Assembly (NCBI RefSeq): GCF_003946395.1
Contig: NZ_RHNZ01000014.1
Span: 18,416-82,415, forward strand
DNA: 64,000 nt
Direction: 5' to 3'
From: Levilactobacillus fuyuanensis
GTDB lineage: Bacteria > Bacillota > Bacilli > Lactobacillales > Lactobacillaceae
Shown here one piece after another: positions 47,733-57,517 of the stretch. A program made the position numbers and the translations under genes. Numbering within the stretch: the stretch's first letter is position 1; each line of letters begins with the position of its first letter. The notes beneath the pieces were generated by a model, which was not told the origin of the DNA, did no database searches, and saw only the letters and a list, made by a program, of their open reading frames with translations.

Positions 47733-48116
47733 ATGAGTTACCGTAAATTACAACGGACTAGTTCTCAACGTCGTGCATTATTACGCGATTTGACTACCAG
47801 TTTAATTTTAAACGGCCGCATCGAAACGACTGAAGCACGCGCTAAAGAAGTTCGGAAGACGGCTGACCAAATGATTACCTTAGGTAAGCAAGGCGACTTG
47901 CACGCACGTCGCCAAGCTGCTGCGTTCATTCGTAACGTGGTTGCAGATGTTAAGGAAGACGGCGATGATGTTGTCGTTACCAGCGCATTGCAAAAGGTAT
48001 TCAGCGAATTAGCACCTAAGTACGCCGACCGTAACGGTGGTTACACGCGTATCTTAAAGACGATGCCTCGTCGCGGTGATGGTGCCGCTATGGCTATCTT
48101 GGAATTCGTTGACTAG
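47733..48116 (+). CDS. rplQ: 50S ribosomal protein L17
   Basis: 127 residues, ATG 47733 behind AAAGGAGGG. Lines the tunnel exit. [20 protein letters not shown] is diagnostic. Last gene of the ribosomal superoperon; a structured RNA with terminator follows. Confidence 0.99.
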   Translation: MSYRKLQRTSSQRRALLRDLTTSLILNGRIETTEARAKEVRKTADQMITLGKQGDLHARRQAAAFIRNVVADVKEDGDDVVVTSALQKVFSELAPKYADRNGGYTRILKTMPRRGDGAAMAILEFVD

Positions 48117-48474
48117 TCTTTGCTAGACTGCGATTCATGGAGTGATCACGTCCATAAACGTGATACCGATATGTTTTAAATTAATCACTAGAACCATGTG
48201 GTATAGAGCGCTACGATGATGGGGAAATCTTTCCGAGTCTAGCTTGAATGGGGGCAAACGCCTCAGCGCCGCTGGTTTGTTAGTGATTTTTTTATACACT
48301 TTTTTATCTGGGGCGACAGGTCCTATTCATTGTGGAACGGGAAAACATCGCTGTCAGCATCACAGGTAGGGAAGCCTAATAAATTCCAAAAGCTTAGGCA
48401 CAACTCTTCGGTATCGTCTTAATATTTGGTATAATTAGCGGTGACTTTTTTCGTAAGGAGAATCAATAGCGCAG
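48117..48474. other. rplQ-ecfA1 intergenic region
   Basis: About 360 bp: a ~110-nt closed RNA structure ending in a U-run (48183-48293), then ~130 bp without clear content, and an extended -10 promoter TGG-TATAAT at 48427-48435 (no good -35) for the ECF operon. Confidence 0.6.
48183..48293 (+). ncRNA. 3' structured RNA of rplQ, candidate L17 downstream element
   Basis: Closing stem AATCACTA (48183-48190) / TAGTGATT (48281-48288) with GAACCA/TGGTTTG next to it, followed by seven T. Inside are GGAAATCTTTCC and GGGGGCAAACGCCTC hairpins. Rfam has an L17 downstream element found after rplQ in lactic acid bacteria; position and terminator-closed shape fit, but I could not compare with the model. 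Confidence 0.55.
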
Positions 48475-49314
48475 ATGGAAAATATAATTGAAGTTAAACA
48501 TCTGACCTACCGTTATCAAGAAGACGATCCGCGGCCGGCGTTAAATGACGTCAGCTTTAATGTGCATGCAGGCGAGTGGCTTGCAATCGTTGGTCATAAC
48601 GGGAGCGGGAAATCCACGTTAGCCAAGTCATTGGATGGCTTGTTGCCGTTCACGACTGGTGAAGTCACTGTTGGTGGCATTCAATTGACGCCGGAGACGG
48701 TGTGGCAAGTCCGTGAGAAGATCGGTATGATCTTCCAGAACCCTGACAATCAATTTGTCGGGGCAACTGTTGAGGATGATGTTGCCTTTGGCCTGGAAAA
48801 CCGGCAGATGCCGCGTACAGAGATGTTGCCACGTGTTAAGGACGCCATTGCGCGGGTGGGTATGAGTGACTTTGCCCAGCGTGAACCGAGTTCCCTATCC
48901 GGGGGACAGAAGCAGCGGGTTGCCTTAGCAGGTATCGTGGCGATTGCGCCTGACGTCTTGATTCTCGATGAAGCGACCAGTATGTTAGATCCCCAGGGCC
49001 GGCGTGAGATGCTGGCTTTGGTCCGTGAGTTACGGCAGACGCAGCATCTCACCGTCATTTCAATCACCCATGATATCGATGAGGCGGCTATTGCTGACCG
49101 CGTACTGGTGATCGATGATGGCCAGTTGATCGACGAGGCCACCCCAGCCACTATCTTTGCGCAGGGCGAGCGGCTCGTCGAACTTGGCCTGGACCTGCCC
49201 TTTACGGAAAAATTAAAAGCGGCGTTGCGGCAACGGGGCATCGAACCCCCAGCCAATTATCAGAGTGCCGTGGAAATGGAGGAATGGCTGTGGCAATCTC
49301 TTTCGAACACGTAA
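48475..49314 (+). CDS. ecfA1: ECF transporter ATPase EcfA1
   Basis: A 279-residue ABC ATPase of the energy-coupling factor module for vitamins and other micronutrients. ATG 48475; AAGGAGAA is 15 nt upstream, so the spacing is long. Walker [10 protein letters not shown] (about 41-49), Q-loop [10 protein letters not shown], signature [13 protein letters not shown], Walker [14 protein letters not shown], switch HDIDEA. The C-terminal extension [18 protein letters not shown] is typical of EcfA1. Overlaps ecfA2. Confidence 0.97.
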   Translation: MENIIEVKHLTYRYQEDDPRPALNDVSFNVHAGEWLAIVGHNGSGKSTLAKSLDGLLPFTTGEVTVGGIQLTPETVWQVREKIGMIFQNPDNQFVGATVEDDVAFGLENRQMPRTEMLPRVKDAIARVGMSDFAQREPSSLSGGQKQRVALAGIVAIAPDVLILDEATSMLDPQGRREMLALVRELRQTQHLTVISITHDIDEAAIADRVLVIDDGQLIDEATPATIFAQGERLVELGLDLPFTEKLKAALRQRGIEPPANYQSAVEMEEWLWQSLSNT

Positions 49315-50162
49315 GCTATACGTATCAGGCGGGAACGCCCATGGCTACCTCCGCGGTTAGCGATGTCTCCTTTACGGTGCCCGATCATGGCTATTTGGCG
49401 ATTATTGGGCATACCGGGAGTGGTAAGTCCACGCTGATCCAACAACTCAATGCTTTACTTAAACCTACGGCTGGTGAGATTACCGTGGATGATTTTACAA
49501 TTACGCCTAAGACCACTAACACAGCTTTGAAACCCTTACGGCGACACGTCGGCATGGTCTTTCAGTTTCCTGAGAGCCAATTGTTCGAGGAAACTGTGCG
49601 GCAAGACATCGCGTTTGGCCCTAAAAACTTTGGTATGGGTGAGACCGATGCCAATAAGCTGGCCGATGCCATGCTGCAGACGGTCGGCCTGGACAGTAGC
49701 TACGCTGAGCGGTCCCCATTTGAACTCTCCGGCGGTCAGATGCGGCGGGTCGCGATTGCCGGTGTCTTGGCAATGCGTCCCAAGGTCTTAGTCCTCGATG
49801 AACCGACGGCGGGGTTAGATCCCCAAGGACGTCAGGAAATGATGTCGTTGTTTGAGCGGCTTCACCGTGAACAGGGCTTGGCGATCGTCCTCGTGACCCA
49901 TCAGATGGAAGACGTGGTGCAGTATGCCGAGCAAGTCGCTGTGATGCGTGATGGGAAGCTGGTCAAATTTGGCACGCCCGCGGAGGTCTTCAGCAGTGAA
50001 TCTTGGTTACGAGAGAATCAATTGGATATGCCCCAAGCGGCCCAGGTTGCCCAACGGTTAGCCAATCGCGGCCTGACGTGGGACTCGCTACCCTTAACGG
50101 CTGACCAATTGGCGGATCAACTCGCCGCGCGGTGGCCACGAGAGGGGGGCGCGCATGTCTAA
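49290..50162 (+). CDS. ecfA2: ECF transporter ATPase EcfA2
   Basis: About 290 residues from GTG 49290, 6 nt after GGAGGA; ATG 49284 directly abuts that SD and is less likely. Overlaps ecfA1 by 25 nt. Walker [11 protein letters not shown]-loop [10 protein letters not shown], signature [13 protein letters not shown], Walker [14 protein letters not shown] and switch THQMED are intact. The heterodimer with EcfA1 powers EcfT and exchangeable S components encoded elsewhere. Confidence 0.97.
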   Translation: MAISFEHVSYTYQAGTPMATSAVSDVSFTVPDHGYLAIIGHTGSGKSTLIQQLNALLKPTAGEITVDDFTITPKTTNTALKPLRRHVGMVFQFPESQLFEETVRQDIAFGPKNFGMGETDANKLADAMLQTVGLDSSYAERSPFELSGGQMRRVAIAGVLAMRPKVLVLDEPTAGLDPQGRQEMMSLFERLHREQGLAIVLVTHQMEDVVQYAEQVAVMRDGKLVKFGTPAEVFSSESWLRENQLDMPQAAQVAQRLANRGLTWDSLPLTADQLADQLAARWPREGGAHV

Positions 50163-50955
50163 CTTTATTTTTGGGCGTTATCTGCCGCTCAACTCGGTAG
50201 TCCATCGTCTGGACCCCCGGGCAAAGCTCCTGCTGAGCTTCTGCTACATCGTGCTGGTCTTTATGGCCAACAATCCCGTGAGTTACCTGATTATCATCGC
50301 GTTCACCTTGGGGTCAATTCTGGCCTCGAAGATTAGCCTGGGCTTCTTTCTGAAAGGAATTCGGCCACTGATCTGGTTGATTGTCTTCACGGTAGTCCTG
50401 CAGCTCTTATTCAGTCCCGCCGGCGGTCACGTTTATTTTCACTGGGCGTTCATCAATATCACGCAGTTTGGACTCGTCAATTCCGGGTATATTTTCATCC
50501 GGTTTTTGTTGATCATCATGATGTCTACACTGTTGACGCTGTCGACGCAACCATTGGACATTGCGACTGGCCTGGCCTCGCTGATGAAGCCCTTACGTTG
50601 GGTGCGCGTTCCGGTCGACACGTTAGCGATGATGTTGTCGATTGCGCTGCGTTTCGTGCCCACGCTGATGGATGAGGCTAATAAAATCATGAATGCCCAG
50701 CGCGCCCGTGGCGTGGATTTTGGTGAGGGGGGCTTGTTGAAGCAGGCCAAATCCCTGATTCCCTTGATGGTGCCACTATTCATGAGTGCCTTTAACCGAG
50801 CCGAAGACTTATCGACGGCCATGGAGGCCCGCGGGTATCAGGACAGTGAGCATCGCAGTCAGTATCGTATTTTAACTTGGCAACGACGAGATACGATTAC
50901 GTGGATTATTTTTGTGGTGGCATTTGCCGCCATTCTAGCTACTCGTCGTTGGTAG
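50155..50955 (+). CDS. ecfT: ECF transporter transmembrane protein EcfT
   Basis: 266 residues, ATG 50155 overlapping ecfA2 by 8 nt, SD AGAGGGGGG. Four to five N-terminal membrane helices are followed by two coupling helices each ending in the Ala-Arg-Gly signature ([12 protein letters not shown] and [12 protein letters not shown]) that transmits ATPase motion. No S-component gene is adjacent, so this is a shared group II module. Confidence 0.97.
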   Translation: MSNFIFGRYLPLNSVVHRLDPRAKLLLSFCYIVLVFMANNPVSYLIIIAFTLGSILASKISLGFFLKGIRPLIWLIVFTVVLQLLFSPAGGHVYFHWAFINITQFGLVNSGYIFIRFLLIIMMSTLLTLSTQPLDIATGLASLMKPLRWVRVPVDTLAMMLSIALRFVPTLMDEANKIMNAQRARGVDFGEGGLLKQAKSLIPLMVPLFMSAFNRAEDLSTAMEARGYQDSEHRSQYRILTWQRRDTITWIIFVVAFAAILATRRW

Positions 50956-50963
50956 GAGGAAAC

Positions 50964-51761
50964 ATGCAACGTTACAAGGTAACTTTTATGTATGACGGGA
51001 CTGATTTCGCTGGTTTTCAGCGGCAGCCTCACAAACGAACAGTTGAAAGCGTCCTGACTAAGGTCGTCAATAAGATGGCTAAGAATCCGACGCCAGCAAT
51101 TGTGATCTATGGCTCTGGACGGACCGATGCAGGGGTCCACGCATTGGCCCAAGTAGCCCATTTCGACTTTCCCTTCATCATTCCTGCGGAAAACATGCGC
51201 AAGGGCTTAAACAGCATGTTACCGATGGATATGGAGGTTTTAAAGGTCGAAGAGGTGGCGGAAACTTTCCATGCGCGGTATGATGTGTCTGGGAAACGCT
51301 ACTTGTATCGAATGGATCTAGGTGAATTCCGGAATCCATTTAAACGCAATTATACGGGCCACTGGAAGTTTCCAGTGGATTTGGGTAAGATTGACCAGGC
51401 CCTAGGCGACTTGGTCGGAGAACACGATTTTACCAGCTTCGTGGCGTCTGGGGCACAGACCCGGACGTTTGTGCGGACCATCTACGAGGCCACGTGCCAT
51501 ATCGATGAGGCGAATGATGAATTGGTCTTTGAATTCTATGGCAATGGCTTCATGTATAACCAGGTTCGAATCATGGTCGGGGTACTGATTGAAATTGGTG
51601 CTGGCACCCGACCGGTTCACGATATTTTGCGACTTTATGAAGTTAAAGACCGTCGACAGGCGCGTAGAACGGTGCCAGCCGCGGGTTTATACTTGAAACA
51701 TGTCTACTATCAGGGAGAGGATCCGGCGCATCCGACGAAATTACCGCAACATCAGCGGTGA
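50964..51761 (+). CDS. truA: tRNA pseudouridine(38-40) synthase
   Basis: 265 residues, ATG 50964 behind TAGGAGGA. Modifies U38-40 in the anticodon arm. Catalytic Asp55 is in GSGRTDAGVHA; YDGTDFAGFQRQP at the N-terminus and YNQVRIMVGVLIEIG are family motifs. Same operon as ecfA1A2T, 8 bp downstream of ecfT. Confidence 0.98.
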   Translation: MQRYKVTFMYDGTDFAGFQRQPHKRTVESVLTKVVNKMAKNPTPAIVIYGSGRTDAGVHALAQVAHFDFPFIIPAENMRKGLNSMLPMDMEVLKVEEVAETFHARYDVSGKRYLYRMDLGEFRNPFKRNYTGHWKFPVDLGKIDQALGDLVGEHDFTSFVASGAQTRTFVRTIYEATCHIDEANDELVFEFYGNGFMYNQVRIMVGVLIEIGAGTRPVHDILRLYEVKDRRQARRTVPAAGLYLKHVYYQGEDPAHPTKLPQHQR

Positions 51762-51788
51762 AATTTCGGCGAAGGGGCTAAACAATCA

Positions 51789-51817
51789 TTGACTTTATGG
51801 TGAAAACTTTGTATTAT
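51789..51817 (+). promoter_or_regulatory. Promoter of rplM-rpsI
   Basis: TTGACT (51789-51794), 17-bp spacer, TATTAT (51812-51817). Confidence 0.85.
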
Positions 51818-51823
51818 GGTTGT

Positions 51824-51894
51824 TGGTATTGTTTGCCCCACGATAAGCCCCGGAAAGTTTACTTGGTGTCAGACAAACACAGATTTATGGAGGA
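51824..51894 (+). promoter_or_regulatory. rplM leader, possible L13 leader RNA
   Basis: An ~75-nt leader between promoter and SD. Firmicutes rplM is preceded by the L13 leader family; short complementary segments (GTTTGCC...; AAGTTTACTTGG; GTTTG/CAAAC across 51834-51881) suggest a fold, but I cannot confirm the family by eye. Confidence 0.4.
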
Positions 51895-51901
51895 ATTTAA
51901 C

Positions 51902-52345
51902 GTGCGTACAACTTATATGGCAAAACCCAACGATGTTGACCGTAAATGGTACATCGTTGACGCAACTGATGTTAGCTTAGGTCGTCTTGCTTCAGTCGTT
52001 GCTTCTGTATTACGTGGTAAGAACAAGCCAACGTTCACCCCTAACGTGGACACTGGTGATAACGTAATCGTCATCAACGCTGAAAAAGTCGCTTTAACCG
52101 GCCGTAAGGCAACCAACAAGATTTACTACCACCATACTGGTTTCGCTGGTGGCTTGAAGTCACGGACTGCTGGTAACTTCCGGGATCAAAACCCAGAAAA
52201 ACTGATCGAAACTTCTGTTCAAGGTATGCTCCCTAAGAACTCCTTAGGTCACCACATGGCATTGAAGCTTCACGTGTACGCTGGTGAAGACCACAAGCAC
52301 GAAGCACAAAAGCCAGAAGTATTAGACATTACTAACCTAATCTAA
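51902..52345 (+). CDS. rplM: 50S ribosomal protein L13
   Basis: 147 residues from GTG 51902 behind ATGGAGGA. Early 50S assembly protein. [20 protein letters not shown] start and the [19 protein letters not shown] segment are diagnostic. The open frame extends upstream into the leader but has no SD. Confidence 0.99.
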   Translation: MRTTYMAKPNDVDRKWYIVDATDVSLGRLASVVASVLRGKNKPTFTPNVDTGDNVIVINAEKVALTGRKATNKIYYHHTGFAGGLKSRTAGNFRDQNPEKLIETSVQGMLPKNSLGHHMALKLHVYAGEDHKHEAQKPEVLDITNLI

Positions 52346-52358
52346 GGAGGAAACCAAA

Positions 52359-52751
52359 TTGGCACAAGTTCAATATCGCGGCACTGGCCGTCGTAAAAAC
52401 TCCTCTGCACGTGTACGTTTAGTACCCGGCTCAGGTAAGATTGTTATGAACAACAAGGCAATCGAAGATTACATTCCATTCGCAAGTATTCGTGAAGTTG
52501 TTTTACAACCATTCAACGTTACGGAAACTCTCGGTAACTATGATGCATTAGTTACTGTTCGCGGTGGTGGTTTCTCCGGTCAAGCCGGCGCAACTCGTCA
52601 CGGGATCGCTCGGGCATTGCTCGAAGTAGATCCAGATTTCCGTGGTCCATTGAAGCGTGCGGGTCTTTTGACTCGTGACGCTCGTATGAAGGAACGGAAG
52701 AAGCCAGGTCTCAAGAAGGCACGTAAGGCTTCACAATTCTCCAAGCGTTAA
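52359..52751 (+). CDS. rpsI: 30S ribosomal protein S9
   Basis: 130 residues from TTG 52359 behind AAGGAGGA. The C-terminal tail ending [12 protein letters not shown] reaches P-site t[23 protein letters not shown] start is diagnostic. rplM-rpsI form their own operon, closed by the 52771 terminator. Confidence 0.99.
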   Translation: MAQVQYRGTGRRKNSSARVRLVPGSGKIVMNNKAIEDYIPFASIREVVLQPFNVTETLGNYDALVTVRGGGFSGQAGATRHGIARALLEVDPDFRGPLKRAGLLTRDARMKERKKPGLKKARKASQFSKR

Positions 52752-52770
52752 TATTTCGATATTACGTTCG

Positions 52771-52806
52771 AACGTCTATCCAGCTTGCTGGGTGGGCGTT
52801 TTTTTA
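52771..52806 (+). terminator. Terminator of rplM-rpsI
   Basis: ACGTCTATCCAG pairs with CTGGGTGGGCGT around CTTG, then TTTTTT. Confidence 0.92.
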
Positions 52807-52928
52807 AGGAGTTCCCTCCGGGTGACGTTGGAAAACTACTGTGGAGTTGTAAGTAAAGCATTGTCAGGGATTGCTAGTAAAAATAAATGACCATCACCTA
52901 CCTAATATGCGTTGAAAGGTGCTAGATT

Positions 52929-53939
52929 ATGGGAAAGAAAAGGATTAGAACATTTGATATTGCAAAGGGGATTGCAATACTTTTAGTTGTGTTTGGACAT
53001 GCATTACAAGGCATGAGGGATAGTGAGGGAATAACTGTGAATTCTCTTCACAGTTCTATATACATAATTTGCTCGATCATATATACGTTTCATATGCCGT
53101 TATTTTTCTTTGTGAGCGGATTATTCGTGCATAGTTGGAGCCGGAGACCCGCTGGAAAAGCTATATGGCAAAAGATAAAGCTACTCGTAGTACCATATAT
53201 AATTTGGACTGTTATTGTGGGTAGCTTTATGCAACTTGCTCAGAAATATACGAATAATGGATTAGGACTCCGACAAGTTTTATTAGCCTGGTGGGTACCC
53301 TTTTCGGAATATTGGTTTTTGTACGTTTTATTTATTGTTTATATGATCTATTATGTTTTTGTGCATTTTATCAAGAATGGGGAGAAAATCCTTCTTGTTC
53401 TATCCGTATTAATGTATGTCTTGGTTCCACTAGGCTTTAACTTTTGGATAGTCGCCAAGCTTCAAAAATTTTTGATATTTTTCATGTTAGGAAGTATGAT
53501 TTCAAAATATTTATTATCTAATTACAATACTATTTTTACAATGAAAAAATCTTTTGGAATTACAGCCATGTTTTTGGTAGCTATCATCTTGTATGTGTAC
53601 TTAATTAAGAATGGTGTAGATTCAGCAATTATGAATGTCTATGTGTTATTGATGTCTATCTTGGGAATTAGTTTCGTGATGATTATATCGCATGTTATAG
53701 ACAGACGAGATAATGAAATTACTTTGTTCCTTAATTGGAATGGAATGAAATCAATGGCAATATATGTCATGCATTTATTACCGTTGGCCGGTTCTCGAAT
53801 ACTTGCTGTAAAGTTGATGCACATGACGAATTTGTGGGGAATTATCGTAGTAATTACACTTATTTCGTTATTAAGTTGTTACATAGGATATTTCATTTTA
53901 CGAAAAATGAGATTGACTAATATTATGTTTGGAAGGTAA
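52929..53939 (+). CDS. Membrane acyltransferase (acyltransferase family 3)
   Basis: A 336-residue integral membrane protein with about ten helices, ATG 52929 behind AAAGGTG. The N-terminal RTFDIAKGIAILLVVFGHAL carries the conserved His of the OafA/YrhL/WecH-like acyltransferase fold; FHMPLFFFVSGLF follows as the second family motif. These enzymes acetylate cell-surface sugars. Base composition is distinctly AT-rich, with AT-rich codons unlike the ribosomal genes just upstream, so recent acquisition is likely. A transposase relic lies 200 bp downstream. The target polymer is unknown. Confidence 0.85.
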   Translation: MGKKRIRTFDIAKGIAILLVVFGHALQGMRDSEGITVNSLHSSIYIICSIIYTFHMPLFFFVSGLFVHSWSRRPAGKAIWQKIKLLVVPYIIWTVIVGSFMQLAQKYTNNGLGLRQVLLAWWVPFSEYWFLYVLFIVYMIYYVFVHFIKNGEKILLVLSVLMYVLVPLGFNFWIVAKLQKFLIFFMLGSMISKYLLSNYNTIFTMKKSFGITAMFLVAIILYVYLIKNGVDSAIMNVYVLLMSILGISFVMIISHVIDRRDNEITLFLNWNGMKSMAIYVMHLLPLAGSRILAVKLMHMTNLWGIIVVITLISLLSCYIGYFILRKMRLTNIMFGR

Positions 53940-54074
53940 GTTTCAGTATAATTTTTTATATAGTGGCGACTTGTCAAAAATAGCTCGACTCTTAATCAAA
54001 TAGACTCTCTTTTGAGATAAAAGTAAGCACTAATAACTGATTGCCTATGATTGGCGGCCAATCCGCGATATGAG

Positions 54075-54105
54075 AACCTCATCAAGAAAATTGGTGAGGT
54101 TTTTA
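54075..54105 (+). terminator. Terminator after the acyltransferase gene
   Basis: AACCTCATC pairs with GGTGAGGTT around AAGAAAATT, followed by TTTATT. Confidence 0.75.
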
Positions 54106-54143
54106 TTATCAAAAAACAGAACATCGTTCACTTTGGAATACCA

Positions 54144-54386
54144 TGTGAGGCTTGGAAGCAACACCAGTTGTTCCCAGTCGAGGCGAAAACTACAGACAGT
54201 TGAATGACCATGATTGAGTTGATTAAAGCAAATGGTATCAATTCGTGAGACTACATTATTTGTCTTTTAGAAAATATTTCTCAACTGCTAGCATTCGCAA
54301 AAGAGTCAAACTTGGTAGCTTATTTATCATGGGATTTTAAACAGCGACCGATTGTTCGTGACGCGTTAAGTATGAAGCTTGCTTAG
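54144..54386 (+). pseudogene. Relic of a transposase C-terminus, probably IS66 family
   Basis: Frame 54210 (in register with 54144) reads LFPVEAKTTDS, stop, MTMIELIKANGINS, stop, DYIICLLENISQLLAFAKES, then NLVAYLSWDFKQ and a final TAG at 54384. The block order (AK..., KANGxN, DYxxxLL, LxWxF) is that of the IS66 transposase C-terminus as I know it. Both internal stops are TGA (54201-54203 and 54246-54248). No upstream transposase or terminal repeats remain. Confidence 0.5.
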
Positions 54387-54628
54387 GATATGGAAAGAAG
54401 ATAGTGTCCTCAAAAAGCCAGAATGTCGTCTTCTTTTTAGTTTGAATTTTAATACGGTCAGTTGTTAGGTGTTACCCGAGTTCTATCATAATCCACCTTG
54501 AATCACGCTGGGCGAACGGGATTGACATGTACGAAAAAAGGATTCAACAACCAGTAATTTAGGTGTTGTTTTCCCGCAGTGGTTGTCTTAGACTGGGGGA
54601 ATGGATACTGATACGAGGCAGGACAAAC

Positions 54629-55990
54629 ATGGAAAAAATTCGACATTCTAAATTTTATGATTTATTTTTAAATACATTATCTAAGAAAATGGTCATGGGG
54701 TTTATCTTGATCATCGCGATGGGGACGCTCTTGTTGAGTTTGCCGGTGGCGACTTATGGGCACACCGTGTCATTTATTAATGCACTATTTACAGCGACCT
54801 CGGCAACCTGTATTACCGGGCTGACTGTGGTCAACACGGCTGAGACGTGGACGCCGTTTGGTCAGGTCGCTATCATGGTGATGACCGAAATTGGAGCGTT
54901 GGGCTACATGACGTTCACCGTCCTGTTATTCAACATCATGCGGCGTCATCTAAACCTATCGACGCAACTAATGGTGAAGGAATCACTGAACCTGGAGCAC
55001 CTGCATGACACCAAGAGCGTGACCCGCTACGTCATTGGCTTGTCCGCATTATTTCAGCTTGTGGGCATGATTCTCTTCGCCTTTGACTTTGTGCCACGTT
55101 TTGGGTGGTCGCAGGGGATTTACATATCATTATTTCATTCGGTCATGTCGTTCTGTAACGCCGGGTTCGATGTCTTTGGGAACAGTCTGATGGGTTTTCG
55201 TAACGACTCTTACATGTTGCTAGTGACGACGATCTTGATCGTTGCTGGAGGCCTCGGCTTTCTGGTCTGGCGCGATCTCTTGCTCTACCACGAGCGAAAG
55301 CGGCTGACGTTAAATTCGAAGCTGACGCTGGTCACAACCGTATCACTGTTTGTGATTGGATTCTTGATGTTATTGGTCACTGAACGTGATTTGAGCTGGC
55401 TGCCCAAGGGAACGTCATGGTTCAATCGTACGGTGAACACACTATTTTTGAGTGTGACGCCACGGACGGCTGGTCTGGTGTCCTTACCGACGGCTGACTT
55501 ACATCCCGGTAGTATTTTTCTGATCATGATTCTAATGTTTATTGGTGGGACGCCTGGGTCAACTGCCGGTGGGATCAAGACGACGACGTTTGGGGTCCTG
55601 ATGATCCAGAGTATCTCGCAGTTGCGGGGGAAGCGCGATGCTGAGTTCGCACATCGGCGATTCAGTCAAGCTAACGTGAGTCGCGCCTTGCTCCTGATCT
55701 TTATGGCTAGCGTAGTGATTGTTTTAGCCACGCTGGTACTGACACAGACGGAAAAGATTCCGCATAACTTTGGCTTGGAATACATCGTGTTTGAAGTTTT
55801 GTCGGCGTTCGGGACCGTTGGGCTGAGTTTGGGCCTGACACCGCATCTGACGGTGATCGGCAAATGCGTGATCATGTTATTGATGTTTATCGGGCGGGTC
55901 GGTATCTTCACGACGCTCTACACGCTATCACGTCGTCAGGTCAAGAAGAACCTGATTCGTTACCCTGAAGAAAATATTTTAATTGGTTAA
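54629..55990 (+). CDS. ktrB: Potassium uptake protein KtrB
   Basis: A 453-residue K+-translocating subunit of the Ktr system (Na+-dependent in studied cases). ATG 54629 behind AGGCAGGA. The four pore-loop filter motifs are visible: TCITGLTV, FCNAGFDVFG, SVTPRTAGL and AFGTVGLSLG, each with the filter glycine. The flexible gate loop of TM6 (GGTPGSTAGGIKTTT) is intact. Partner ktrA begins 12 bp downstream. No c-di-AMP riboswitch was recognised upstream. Confidence 0.95.
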   Translation: MEKIRHSKFYDLFLNTLSKKMVMGFILIIAMGTLLLSLPVATYGHTVSFINALFTATSATCITGLTVVNTAETWTPFGQVAIMVMTEIGALGYMTFTVLLFNIMRRHLNLSTQLMVKESLNLEHLHDTKSVTRYVIGLSALFQLVGMILFAFDFVPRFGWSQGIYISLFHSVMSFCNAGFDVFGNSLMGFRNDSYMLLVTTILIVAGGLGFLVWRDLLLYHERKRLTLNSKLTLVTTVSLFVIGFLMLLVTERDLSWLPKGTSWFNRTVNTLFLSVTPRTAGLVSLPTADLHPGSIFLIMILMFIGGTPGSTAGGIKTTTFGVLMIQSISQLRGKRDAEFAHRRFSQANVSRALLLIFMASVVIVLATLVLTQTEKIPHNFGLEYIVFEVLSAFGTVGLSLGLTPHLTVIGKCVIMLLMFIGRVGIFTTLYTLSRRQVKKNLIRYPEENILIG

Positions 55991-56002
55991 GGAGTCTGAA
56001 CG

Positions 56003-56665
56003 ATGAAAAAAAGTTTTGCAGTGTTAGGCCTCGGCCGATTTGGACAAAGTGTTGTGGAAACGTTGGCGGAGACCCATCAAGACGTCTTGGCAGTCGACGT
56101 TCAGGAACAACCGGTTAATGAAATGACGGAAATTGCCACGCAAACGTTGGTGGCTGATACCCGCGATGAAGAGGTCCTGCGGGAGCTTAACATCGATACC
56201 TTCGACTACGTGATTGTGGGTATCGGGAACAACATGGAAGCTAGTATTCTAACGACCATGCTGGCAAAGGAGTTGGGGGCCGAGAAGGTGATTGCCAAGG
56301 CTGAAACCAGCGACCATGGTCGAGTCCTGAAGCGTGTTGGGGCCGACCAGGTAATCTTCCCTGAACGCGATATGGGGCACAGTATTGTGCGTAAGTTGCT
56401 CTCTAATCACATCCTGAATTTTATTGACCTGAGTGATAAGTATACGTTGGCAGAAGTGGTTATTACCGATCCGACATTTGTGAACCAGAACTTGATTCAA
56501 TTGAATTTGAGGAAGCGCTTTGACCTGACGATCATCGCAATTCAACACGACCAGAAGATTAACATTTCGCCGCAGCCGACCGATATGGTGATGCTGCATG
56601 ACGTGTTAACGGTGGTCGGTCCGATTGAACACGTTGAGGCGTTGGACGAGGCACTGAAGAAGTAG
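56003..56665 (+). CDS. ktrA: Ktr potassium uptake regulatory subunit KtrA
   Basis: 220 residues, ATG 56003 behind AAGGAGT. The RCK N-domain has the nucleotide-binding GLGRFGQSV (about 7-15) and the acidic residue closing the second strand (AVDVQ); ATP/ADP binding to the octameric ring gates KtrB. The C-terminal RCK_C domain (about 135-220) is the usual c-di-AMP site in Firmicutes. Forms an operon with ktrB. Confidence 0.95.
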   Translation: MKKSFAVLGLGRFGQSVVETLAETHQDVLAVDVQEQPVNEMTEIATQTLVADTRDEEVLRELNIDTFDYVIVGIGNNMEASILTTMLAKELGAEKVIAKAETSDHGRVLKRVGADQVIFPERDMGHSIVRKLLSNHILNFIDLSDKYTLAEVVITDPTFVNQNLIQLNLRKRFDLTIIAIQHDQKINISPQPTDMVMLHDVLTVVGPIEHVEALDEALKK

Positions 56666-56773
56666 GGGTTAGCTCCTGACTATAACAGAGTTTTGGGGAT
56701 GCACAAGGATTAAGTCGGCTTGTTTTTGAAATCCCATTAGGACGGGATTTGTAAATGAAAATAACCTAAGAGT

Positions 56774-56806
56774 GGGCACCTATCGGACTGATGGGTGCCT
56801 TATTTG
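56774..56806 (+). terminator. Terminator of ktrBA
   Basis: GGCACCTATC pairs with GATGGGTGCC around GGACT, then TTATTT. Confidence 0.85.
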
Positions 56807-56846
56807 TGCAGTGGCTGGACCACTAAAAGGGTGGGTACGATTGTGA

Positions 56847-56875
56847 TTGAATTTCTGCCGGGCGCTTGGTATGGT
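56847..56875 (+). promoter_or_regulatory. Promoter of the first Panacea-type gene
   Basis: TTGAAT (56847-56852), 17-bp spacer, TATGGT (56870-56875), then TAG. The surrounding ACGATTGTG...TTGAAT pattern recurs before the second gene. Confidence 0.65.
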
Positions 56876-56918
56876 TAGATCACTAGAAGTTAACTGACAA
56901 AAGAGGACGGGGTAGCTC

Positions 56919-57437
56919 ATGAAAGTTAGACGGATGGTCAATTGGTTGCGGGTACAGAGTGAGACGCAGATGGGGATGTACGGTGCCGAAGAGCTGACGC
57001 AATGGAAGGCGATGGCGCTACTGTATTATATTCAGGGGACGTATTTGGCGCTCTATGGTGTACCGGCATTCAAAGACGACATTGTGATTGAGAAGAATGG
57101 GCCGGTCATTGCTGCTGTACGTCACAAGTATGGAGACCGGATTCGGATTGTTGGCAAATTGAAAAAGAAGGCGTGGGCGGATGATTATCACATTGAGGAC
57201 CATCATCCGCAATTATTAGATGTGTTGCACGCCGTCTGGATGGCGTATGGCGACATGTCGACCATTGAGCTCCGTCAGCAGATGCTACAGGAGCGTCCCT
57301 GCCAGGAGACACAGGTGGGGCAGGTCATTGACCTAGATACCCTGACAGCCTACTTTCAGACGGATATTGTGGCGCTTCCTGAGGAGATTCAGGATGATCC
57401 AGCAGTGGATGCGGTACATATGGAGACGGTGTCATAG
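56919..57437 (+). CDS. SocA/Panacea (DUF4065)-type antitoxin-like protein, paralogue 1
   Basis: 172 residues, ATG 56919; GAGGACGGGG is the SD. The pattern VNWLRVQSETQMG...ELTQWKAMALLYYIQGTYLA, then AFKDDIVIEKNGPVIAAVRHKYG, then LLDVLHAVWMAYGDMSTIEL, is shared with the next two genes. The family is the Panacea/SocA antitoxin-chaperone domain, which neutralises varied small toxins and also occurs in phages. No partner follows; a terminator stands 24 bp downstream, so this is an orphan. Has a C-terminal extension (EEIQDDPAVDAVHMETVS) the others lack. Confidence 0.8.
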   Translation: MKVRRMVNWLRVQSETQMGMYGAEELTQWKAMALLYYIQGTYLALYGVPAFKDDIVIEKNGPVIAAVRHKYGDRIRIVGKLKKKAWADDYHIEDHHPQLLDVLHAVWMAYGDMSTIELRQQMLQERPCQETQVGQVIDLDTLTAYFQTDIVALPEEIQDDPAVDAVHMETVS

Positions 57438-57460
57438 GCACCACCAGTAAATAACTTGAT

Positions 57461-57497
57461 AGCGGGGCTTGATCGTAGGGTCAGGCTCGCTTTTTTA
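57461..57497 (+). terminator. Terminator after paralogue 1
   Basis: AGCGGGGCTTGA pairs imperfectly with TCAGGCTCGCT, then TTTTT. Confidence 0.75.
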
Positions 57498-57517
57498 GCT
57501 AGTCAATACGTTTACGA

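Larger units (their letters stand above)
53940..54628. other. 690-bp region with transposase relic
   Basis: Contains a terminator at 54075-54105, the degraded transposase end at 54144-54386 and a lone TTGACA (54522) without a matching -10. No intact gene. Confidence 0.6.

Noticed and set aside
54522..54550. TTGACA as ktrB promoter
   Set aside because: No -10 box at 16-18 bp; the promoter of ktrBA remains unlocated.
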